Source: a virus
Length of the DNA stretch: 55,394 nt
Virus record (IMG/VR): IMGVR_UViG_3300008110_008702
Coordinates: 1 to 55,394 of that record
Direction: 5' to 3' (one strand)
Shown: positions 1 through 5,626 of the stretch, in pieces
Layout: each line of letters begins with the position of its first letter
Numbering within the stretch: position 1 is the stretch's first letter
Notes under the pieces: generated by a model
Seen by the model: the letters and a program-made list of their open reading frames with translations, nothing else
Told to the model about the DNA's origin: nothing
Database searches by the model: none
Position numbers and translations under genes: made by a program

Positions 1-44
1 TTTAATATAAATATATAAAAAATTAAATAAATTAAATAGATGTT

Positions 45-926
45 TTAAATACCACGCTCTAAATCTGTGAAATCTCCCCACGCCCTATTCGAGTCTATGT
101 CGCTTGGTTTTAGATTCGGTTTTCTCATAGCCGGCGCCACGTTCCAAAAGTAGTCTCCTTGTTTCCCGTGTTGTTTGATCATTTCCCAGCCTTTAGCGTC
201 GTAGGTGAGAACGCAGTCGAAAGGCGGTGTGATCCTTGAGTTTTTGGTGAACGCCTTATCATAACTGTAGAAGTTTGCTCTGCCTAATTCTCCCTCTTGA
301 ATGTTTCTTGCTACTGCTACCGCGTTGAATTCAGCTTTAGGTATTGCTATCTGAAGAGTTCTTGATAGTACCCCGGTAGAGAATACAGACCACATCGTTT
401 CTATGTTTGAGTCTTTGAAGTTATCGTAGAACACTCTAACACCGCCTGCCACAACCATCTCGTGCTTAAGACCAAATGGAAGGAACCTAGCTCCAATCTT
501 TTCTGCGAACTTCTTTGCCCATATGTTTGCTGTTGGCATCGCTGGTATCCTTACGAACAAAGGTATGCCGCCTTCTTCTATGGCTGTGAGTTGGTGTTCC
601 GACGCTTTCTCTGAGGCTGGCATTACAAGGTACAGTTTCTTGTTGTACTTCTTGGCTAGGTAACACAAAGAGTAAGGAGCATATCCCGTTCTCGGACAGC
701 AATACACCATTGAATCTTCCTTAATTTGGGATATAAAAAAATCTGCCATCTTAGCTTTAGTCCCATACTGAAACTCTCCATCATCTATGACTTTAAAGCC
801 ATCTATGTCTTTTGTTACGAATGTAAAATTATGTTTATAGTCTTTGGTTATGTTTAGGTAGTACTCTAGATTCCTACCGTTGGTTTCGTCTAGGCTTTCT
901 TTTGTTGTGCACTTGTTTTCGAACAT
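45..926 (-). CDS. PLP-dependent-enzyme-like protein (fold type II, ACC deaminase / cysteine desulfhydrase-like)
   Basis: 293 aa. The layout resembles fold type II pyridoxal-phosphate enzymes: a YGTKAKM stretch (about residues 54-60) sits where ACC deaminase relatives carry the GNKxRK Schiff-base lysine, so K57 or K59 could bind PLP. It is followed by a Rossmann-like stretch (VYCCPRTGYAPYSLCYLAKKY) and a KLYLVMPAS strand, and later FSTGVLSRT resembles the glycine-rich phosphate cradle. The usual asparagine-containing SxGN loop is not obvious, so substrate and even catalysis are uncertain. It lies downstream of the groEL terminator, so it probably has its own transcript or depends on read-through. 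The start is the first ATG; no Shine-Dalgarno site is visible. Bases 1-44 after its stop are plain A/T-rich sequence. It could instead be a non-catalytic relative. The family assignment is inferred from motif order only. Confidence 0.5.
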   Translation of the reverse strand: MFENKCTTKESLDETNGRNLEYYLNITKDYKHNFTFVTKDIDGFKVIDDGEFQYGTKAKMADFFISQIKEDSMVYCCPRTGYAPYSLCYLAKKYNKKLYLVMPASEKASEHQLTAIEEGGIPLFVRIPAMPTANIWAKKFAEKIGARFLPFGLKHEMVVAGGVRVFYDNFKDSNIETMWSVFSTGVLSRTLQIAIPKAEFNAVAVARNIQEGELGRANFYSYDKAFTKNSRITPPFDCVLTYDAKGWEMIKQHGKQGDYFWNVAPAMRKPNLKPSDIDSNRAWGDFTDLERGI

Positions 927-942
927 ATACTTTATTTATTAT

Positions 943-970
943 GTGAAAAGAGCGCCTTGTTAGGGCGCTC
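943..970 (-). terminator. Rho-independent terminator after groEL
   Basis: A 7-bp GC-rich stem (GAGCGCC/GGCGCTC, bases 950-956 and 964-970) with a 7-nt loop is followed on the minus strand by TTTT. It lies 8 bases past the groEL stop, ending the hsp20-groES-groEL transcript. Confidence 0.8.
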
Positions 971-977
971 CTTGTTA

Positions 978-2600
978 TTACATTCCTCCCATCATTCCTG
1001 CCATCGGATCAGCTTTCTCATCTTTATCTTTCTTCTCAAACACTACGCTTTCTGTTGTGAGTACTGTGCCTGCTACAGATGATGCGTTTCGTAGAGCTGT
1101 GATCACAACCTTAGCTGGATCTATGATGCCTGCTTCGAGTCCATTTACTATTCTGTGGCTCTTAGCGTCGTAAACTTCTCCTTCGTTAGGCACTTTATTC
1201 CACCAATCCTCGACTCCTGCGTTTGATAGTATCTTTTTAAATGGAGCTTGAATCGCTTTCCTAACGATCTCTTTGGCCACACTAGCGCTTGTTGTGTCTT
1301 CGGATTTTAATTTTAAAGAAAGTTGGTATAATATGCTTCCTCCTCCTGGTACGATACCTTCAGCTAATGCAGCTTTTGTCGCGTATAGCGAATCTTCTAA
1401 TCTATCCTTCTTCTCTTTTATCTCTACTTCTGAATTGCCGCCTACGCTGATGATTGCAACTCCGCCGATCATTTTACCAAGTCTCTCTTGTAGCTTCTCT
1501 TTTTCAAAGAACGATGTTGCTTTGTCTATCTGCTCTTTTATTTCTTTTGCTCTAGTTTCTATCTTTTCTAAATCCCCTTTTCCGTCTACGATGGTTGTTT
1601 CGTCCTTTGACACTGTTACTAATCTACACGTTCCCAAATACTGACTCAACTGGCCGGCTGGAAGTTTATCTAGCTTGTGTCCTTTGTCTTTAGAAAGTAC
1701 TTGTCCGCCTGTTAAGATAGCTATGTCTTCTAAAATCAGTGTCTTTCGCTCTCCGAAGTCAGGAGCTTTAACAGCGCACGCTTGAACTATGCCACGCATC
1801 TTGTTAACAATCATTGTCGCTAAAGCTTCGTCTCCAAAGTCTTCAGCTATCACAAGCAACGGTTTATTTTCAGAGTTAACCTTTGTCATCACCTGCAATA
1901 GCTCTTGAGCGGTAGATATTTTACCGTCGTATAGTAAAATATAAGGATTTTCTAAAATAGACTGCATTGTGTTGTTGTTTGTTACAAAGTACGGACTCTT
2001 GTAACCCCTTTCAAACTGCATGCCCTCAACAACTTCCAATTGAGTGTCTCCAGTTTTAGACTCTTCTAAAGTGATTACGCCCTCTCTTCCAACTTTGTCA
2101 ATAGCGGTAGCGATAAGACTTCCAATTTCTGTGTCGTTGTTACCAGAGATAGTAGCTACTTGTTTGATCTGCTCTTCTGATTCTATATCAACAGACTTAT
2201 TTTTTATTTGATCTATGATTTCGCTAACTATGCTATCTATCTGATTCTTAATTTCAACAGCATTTGTTCCCTGTCTTATTTCTTTTAGACCTTCCTTAAT
2301 CATTTCAGTTGCAATGATAGTAGAGGTTGTTGTTCCATCGCCGGCCTCGTTAGCAGATTTGATACTCACTTGTTTTACTAAGTTTGCTCCAATCGTTTCT
2401 ATAGGATCCTCTAATTCGCCAAAGCTTTTAGCTACAGATACGCCATCTTTTGAAATTTTGGTTTCTCCGTTTAGTTCTTTTATCAAAACGGTTCTTCCTC
2501 CTGGACCAAGCGTAGAACCAACTGCGTCGTTTAGTTTTTCTATACCTGCAAGTAACTTCTCTTTAAGTTCTTGTCCTTTTACAAATTTTGTTGTACTCAT
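978..2600 (-). CDS. groL: GroEL-type chaperonin (60 kDa)
   Basis: 540 aa, the usual length of bacterial GroEL (about 545). It forms the double-ring ATP-driven folding chamber in the cytoplasm, together with the GroES lid encoded just upstream. Visible signatures are LGPGGRTV near residue 31, KDGVSVAK with D52, the ATP-site AGDGTTTS with D88, the conserved VPGGG segment near residue 410 preceded by the LEDSLYATKAA helix with its hydrolytic Asp, and the Gly/Met-rich C-terminal tail (MAGMMGGM). It is full length with no missing catalytic residue, so it should be active. The gene follows groES by 4 bp and is closed by a terminator. Phage chaperonins are thought to fold structural or replication proteins. 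No clear Shine-Dalgarno site is present, as expected for a Bacteroidetes-type leader. Confidence 0.98.
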   Translation of the reverse strand: MSTTKFVKGQELKEKLLAGIEKLNDAVGSTLGPGGRTVLIKELNGETKISKDGVSVAKSFGELEDPIETIGANLVKQVSIKSANEAGDGTTTSTIIATEMIKEGLKEIRQGTNAVEIKNQIDSIVSEIIDQIKNKSVDIESEEQIKQVATISGNNDTEIGSLIATAIDKVGREGVITLEESKTGDTQLEVVEGMQFERGYKSPYFVTNNNTMQSILENPYILLYDGKISTAQELLQVMTKVNSENKPLLVIAEDFGDEALATMIVNKMRGIVQACAVKAPDFGERKTLILEDIAILTGGQVLSKDKGHKLDKLPAGQLSQYLGTCRLVTVSKDETTIVDGKGDLEKIETRAKEIKEQIDKATSFFEKEKLQERLGKMIGGVAIISVGGNSEVEIKEKKDRLEDSLYATKAALAEGIVPGGGSILYQLSLKLKSEDTTSASVAKEIVRKAIQAPFKKILSNAGVEDWWNKVPNEGEVYDAKSHRIVNGLEAGIIDPAKVVITALRNASSVAGTVLTTESVVFEKKDKDEKADPMAGMMGGM

Positions 2601-2604
2601 ATTT

Positions 2605-2898
2605 TTATTTTTCTAAAATTGCTAAAATTTCTGTTTCTTTGATTAATATGTAATCTTCTCCGTCTACGTTAACTTTCATAGAACCCATTTTTGGAATTAG
2701 CACTCTTTGGCCTGGTTTGAGTTTGGTTTCGTAATAAGATCCTTTGTGCCAATTATAGGTGTCACTGCACTCTACAACTTCTCCCATGTCTGGACGTTCT
2801 TTACCCATATCTGGTAAAACTATGTTTCCGTAAGTCATCTCTTCTTCTTCGACGACCTTCAGTACGGCTATCCCATTTAGTGGTTTTAATTTTTGCAT
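2605..2898 (-). CDS. groS: GroES-type co-chaperonin (10 kDa)
   Basis: 97 aa, the same length as E. coli GroES. It is the heptameric lid of the GroEL chamber. LKPLNGIAVLKVVEEEE at the N-terminus, a mobile-loop segment around residues 21-34 (TYGNIVLPDMGKERP, with the IVL tripeptide that docks on GroEL), and the KPGQRVLIPK and DYILIKETEILAI segments match Cpn10. It is a true GroES rather than a T4 gp31-type replacement, judged by length and the conserved core. It lies 4 bp upstream of groEL and 12 bp downstream of a small gene, in the chaperone operon that starts with hsp20. Confidence 0.97.
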   Translation of the reverse strand: MQKLKPLNGIAVLKVVEEEEMTYGNIVLPDMGKERPDMGEVVECSDTYNWHKGSYYETKLKPGQRVLIPKMGSMKVNVDGEDYILIKETEILAILEK

Positions 2899-2910
2899 AT
2901 TTGTTTTTGT

Positions 2911-3102
2911 TTAATTGTTTATTATTTCAAGATCCTCTATTTGTTGACAAAAGTATATAATACCGTCTTTTTTAAACACCGTTTCTGTGTTAAGCCACTC
3001 TTTTATTAGATCTACGTTCTTGATCCTTTCTTCTGGCCAGGTACGTTTTACGTAAAAAAGAGATTCGTTTACTTTTATGTAATTTTTACAAATAGATAAC
3101 AT
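2911..3102 (-). CDS. Small hypothetical protein in the chaperone operon
   Basis: 63 aa; no family recognised. It lies between hsp20 (gap 23 bp) and groES (gap 12 bp) on the same strand, so it is probably co-transcribed. The sequence has a short beta-like start (YIKVNESLFYVKR), a TWPEERIKNVDLIKEWL helix and an acidic C-terminus (QQIEDLEIINN). It has no signal peptide, membrane segment or metal motif. Its compact gap spacing and matching base composition argue for a real gene; a chaperone-related role would be guesswork. Confidence 0.6.
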   Translation of the reverse strand: MLSICKNYIKVNESLFYVKRTWPEERIKNVDLIKEWLNTETVFKKDGIIYFCQQIEDLEIINN

Positions 3103-3125
3103 AACTTAACTTGGCGGGCTTAGCT

Positions 3126-3536
3126 TTAGTTGATGGCGATTTCTTTTAGGATTTTAGTCTTCTCTGCTGGAACATCCAGTATTAGAAGCCCCTTTTCCAT
3201 CGTAGCTTCGAGTTTAGCGAGATTGAATTTGTCTGCAACTCTCCAAGCAAGGTCGAAGGATCGTCTTGCGATACCTCGTTGAATGTATTCACGTGTCTCC
3301 GTTTCACCAAGTCCTTCGTGAATCACTCTAAGTGTATTTCCTTCCACTTGGATTTTTAGGTCTTTCTTTTCTAAACCTACAACGGCTAGTTCGAACCTAA
3401 GTCCGCTGTCTGTTTCGTAAATGTCTACGGGATAATTGATCTTTGTCTTGATGCTGTTGAATGTGGAACTTGTGTCAAAAAAGTTCTTCCACATGATGTC
3501 GAATGGGTCCATTGCCCAATGTTGTAATTGTGTCAT
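3126..3536 (-). CDS. Hsp20 / small heat-shock protein (alpha-crystallin family)
   Basis: 136 aa, the size of bacterial IbpA-type proteins. It is an ATP-independent holdase that keeps unfolding proteins soluble for GroEL or DnaK. The short N-terminal arm contains the MDPFDIMW segment typical of the family; the alpha-crystallin domain runs from about residue 34 to 125 (NYPVDIYETDSGLRFELAVVGLEKKDLKI, then the RGIARRSFDLAWRV strand and the GLLILDVP strand that replaces the GVL motif). The C-terminal IxI-type tail is degenerate (LKEIAIN). It heads the chaperone operon. A strong AGGAGG Shine-Dalgarno (3543-3548) lies 7 bp before the start, which is rare in this window, and the leader is one copy of the duplicated 80-bp element at 3553-3635. 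Confidence 0.93.
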   Translation of the reverse strand: MTQLQHWAMDPFDIMWKNFFDTSSTFNSIKTKINYPVDIYETDSGLRFELAVVGLEKKDLKIQVEGNTLRVIHEGLGETETREYIQRGIARRSFDLAWRVADKFNLAKLEATMEKGLLILDVPAEKTKILKEIAIN

Positions 3537-3552
3537 TTTAAACCTCCTGTGT

Positions 3553-3635
3553 TTTGTGCTCCTATTAAGTGAGCGGTTAATTATTAATTTTCGTAACTGC
3601 TAGCCCACCAAGTACTAGCGTTTGCTTATAAATAT
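3553..3635 (-). repeat. Duplicated leader element, copy A (promoter-like box + hairpin + RBS), upstream of hsp20
   Basis: About 80 bp, nearly identical to copy B at 4288-4370 and in the same orientation. Read on the minus strand it starts with the ATATTTATA box (3627-3635), then has an 8-bp hairpin with one bulged A (AACGCTAG pairing with CTAGCAGTT around loop TACTTGGTGGG), an A/T spacer, and a GCTC/GAGC mini-hairpin that covers a GGAG. It lies directly before the hsp20 ribosome binding site, so it is probably the promoter and 5' untranslated region of the chaperone operon. Confidence 0.8.
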
Positions 3636-3684
3636 ACTTAATTTTGGATTCTTATTACTGTTTTAGTTTTTAGTGATACTAAAA

Positions 3685-4239
3685 CTATTTATTTAAAAAC
3701 TTTGCTTTATCTGCTGAAGACATGTTTATAATTACTTCGTTTCTATCTGCAATATCTCCAGCAAATATAACAGGATAGCCTGTCGGTATATTATAAGATT
3801 TCATTCTTAAGTTGTCTCCGCCGTAAGTAGCATCATCTATGTCTGTAGTGTATGAATTCCAACCCTCTTCATAGTCTACATTTTCGTATCGATAAACTTT
3901 TATTGGTTCGGTTGTTTTTGTTTTATTAGCAATTTGTGTTAACATCGAAGATAATCTATTTTTATCAAATACAGCAAATCCTCCATTCATAGTAGGCGGT
4001 GAATCGCTCATCCAATCTTGCAAATCTTCATCTGTATCAGCATTTTCATAGTATTCTTCAAAAGTCTTTTTTGTTATTTTTTCGTCAACAATTTTATTTA
4101 TAGTTTTAGGAAGTTCATGATAGCCAAGATATAGTAATTGTCCCCAAGCTTTAATTAAACCCAATTCCCATTTTTCGTATTTGGCTTGTTGAATAGATTG
4201 ATCAATTATTTCTTTTATTATTGTTATTAAGCTTTTCAA
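3685..4239 (-). CDS. Putative ADP-ribosyltransferase (R-S-E class)
   Basis: 184 aa. The C-terminal half has the order of elements of arginine-type mono-ADP-ribosyltransferases (T4 Alt/ModA, VIP2 and MuF-associated ARTs): KVYRYE with R117, SYTTD starting at S129 (equivalent to the STS motif), and DRNEVII with E168 as candidate catalytic glutamate. The residue two before E168 is R166 rather than Glu or Gln of the usual ExE/QxE, so target specificity may differ. The N-terminal 100 residues are helical and unassigned. T4 enzymes of this type modify host RNA polymerase and ribosome-associated proteins; whether this one does is inference. The start is TTG, with ATATTTATA 17 bp upstream. The gene lies between two copies of an 80-bp direct repeat. 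It is otherwise an unknown phage protein. Confidence 0.5.
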   Translation of the reverse strand: MKSLITIIKEIIDQSIQQAKYEKWELGLIKAWGQLLYLGYHELPKTINKIVDEKITKKTFEEYYENADTDEDLQDWMSDSPPTMNGGFAVFDKNRLSSMLTQIANKTKTTEPIKVYRYENVDYEEGWNSYTTDIDDATYGGDNLRMKSYNIPTGYPVIFAGDIADRNEVIINMSSADKAKFLNK

Positions 4240-4256
4240 TGTACTCTTAGTTTTAT

Positions 4257-4265
4257 TATAAATAT
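4257..4265 (-). promoter_or_regulatory. Candidate phage promoter box before the ART-like gene
   Basis: Minus-strand ATATTTATA, ending 17 bp before the TTG start. It is a second box in addition to the one that opens leader copy B, so this gene may have two start sites. Confidence 0.45.
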
Positions 4266-4287
4266 GTGTTAGTGACCATCTCTGAGA

Positions 4288-4370
4288 TTTTGTGCTCCTA
4301 TTAAGTGAGCGGTTAATTATTGTTTTTCGTAACTGCTAGCCCACCAAGTACTAGCGTTTATGTATAAATA
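4288..4370 (-). repeat. Duplicated leader element, copy B, upstream of the ART-like gene
   Basis: Near-perfect copy of 3553-3635. Differences are a few bases in the A/T spacer and at the 5' edge. It retains the TATTTATA box (4363-4370), the bulged hairpin and the GGAG mini-hairpin, but after it the sequence diverges: there is no AGGAGG and no start codon at the place hsp20 has them; the next gene starts about 50 bp further on. It also forms the 3' side of the lipoprotein gene at 4421. Confidence 0.8.
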
Positions 4371-4420
4371 AACAACTTTCTACTAACTTATAACAACTTA
4401 TCTTTTAAGTGACATTGGTT

Positions 4421-5626
4421 TTAATACCCCTTTTGTGGAAACCTTGTCCATCCATTTACCCAAAAGGGTTTAGACAGTGTCTCAGCTTCGTTTTTGGTAT
4501 AAAACGTTTCTTTATTGCCTTCAACAATTGCTTTGCTTTTCATCTGCGCTGCTGTTAAAAGTACCGAAGTTGATCTGAAGTTTTGTGTTGGATCAAAGGA
4601 TTGAATCTCGTTATTTGTGAAAGCACTCAAATTGTCCCTGTACGATTGTGCTGTTTCATTTGATTCGATTGAGAACGAACCCTTCATGTAACCTATTATT
4701 TTAGAATCGCTAACTGTGAATTGAGTAGCTCTTCTCCACCTTAAACCCAAATTGTGGTTCGATAACGCAGAAGATTCAAAAGGACCTATCAAAACCATGC
4801 TAACCAGTTTGGGGTGTGTGAAAGGTTGTGCAGGTGACCCAACACCGTCGTTGTCGCACTCAACGCCATTCCCAGCGTCTCCGTTGTCTACAAAAGATGG
4901 GTCTCTTTTAGCAACTCCCCTCGTAACAGTGCCAGTGTAACCGAAATCAAAATCAAAATCGTCGTCAGCTGTTGCATAAGCATAAAGGTTTTTGGGAGAA
5001 ACTGTGCCTCCAAAAAATTCAAAAGCGTCATCATTAGCGTATATTGTTTGTACGTATTCTATCGTGGTTCCTGATCCAACTGCTCCCAAAGTCAACGCGT
5101 TAATTTCTGAGTTCGGTAGAGCGGCTATTCCTGCGTACTCTATTCTAACGTACTTTAATATTCCACTGTTATCTTCGTTGTTGGTTCCACCGTAAGGTCT
5201 ACCTATCCCGCCCTCTATAGTGGGTTCAGAGGATCTGTTTGTTTTTGCTTTTCCCAAAATAACAATGCCTCCCCAATCACCCGGGGATCTTTCTCCTATT
5301 GGCTTACCTGATGTGAATATTATTGGCTTTGAAGGAGTTCCTTCTGCTATGATTTGAGCGCCTCTTTCTATACACAAAGCACCCTTTTCGGCCACATCAG
5401 AAACTATAACCGTACCGGGTTGAATGATAATTTTTGCTCCGTCTGTTATGTAAACGTACCCCTTTAAAGTCCACACTTTATCAGAAGTCAAATTTATAGT
5501 TGTGTTGATAGTACCGGATATGATTGTGGAAGATGGTACGTTCAAAACGTCTTCGTCCTGTCCCAACTGTTTTTTGCAAGACACCAAATACGTTGTTAGC
5601 ATTAAAAGCGTGATTAATTTCTTCAT
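4421..5626 (-). CDS. Beta-helix surface lipoprotein, partner of the TonB-dependent receptor
   Basis: 401 aa. The signal peptide ends in a lipobox (YLVSC, lipidated C17), followed by KKQLGQDED, which resembles the charged stretch that sends Bacteroidetes lipoproteins to the cell surface. Residues about 30-230 have the repeating hydrophobic pattern of a right-handed beta-helix, with WTLKGYVYI, GAKIIIQPGTVI and GDWGGIVILGKA segments typical of a Bacteroidetes lipoprotein family. An Asp-rich patch (ATADDDFDFDFGY) near residue 220 could bind cations. Its ATG overlaps the stop of the receptor gene (ATGA, 5623-5626), so the two are translationally coupled and probably act as one outer-membrane uptake complex. 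Ligand unknown. Finding such a gene in a phage is unusual. Confidence 0.8.
   Translation of the reverse strand: MKKLITLLMLTTYLVSCKKQLGQDEDVLNVPSSTIISGTINTTINLTSDKVWTLKGYVYITDGAKIIIQPGTVIVSDVAEKGALCIERGAQIIAEGTPSKPIIFTSGKPIGERSPGDWGGIVILGKAKTNRSSEPTIEGGIGRPYGGTNNEDNSGILKYVRIEYAGIAALPNSEINALTLGAVGSGTTIEYVQTIYANDDAFEFFGGTVSPKNLYAYATADDDFDFDFGYTGTVTRGVAKRDPSFVDNGDAGNGVECDNDGVGSPAQPFTHPKLVSMVLIGPFESSALSNHNLGLRWRRATQFTVSDSKIIGYMKGSFSIESNETAQSYRDNLSAFTNNEIQSFDPTQNFRSTSVLLTAAQMKSKAIVEGNKETFYTKNEAETLSKPFWVNGWTRFPQKGY

Noticed and set aside
1273-1644. Plus-strand open frames, the longest in groEL and fibre genes
   Set aside because: They lie opposite well-supported minus-strand genes, show no domain or start signals, and reflect codon use of the real gene.
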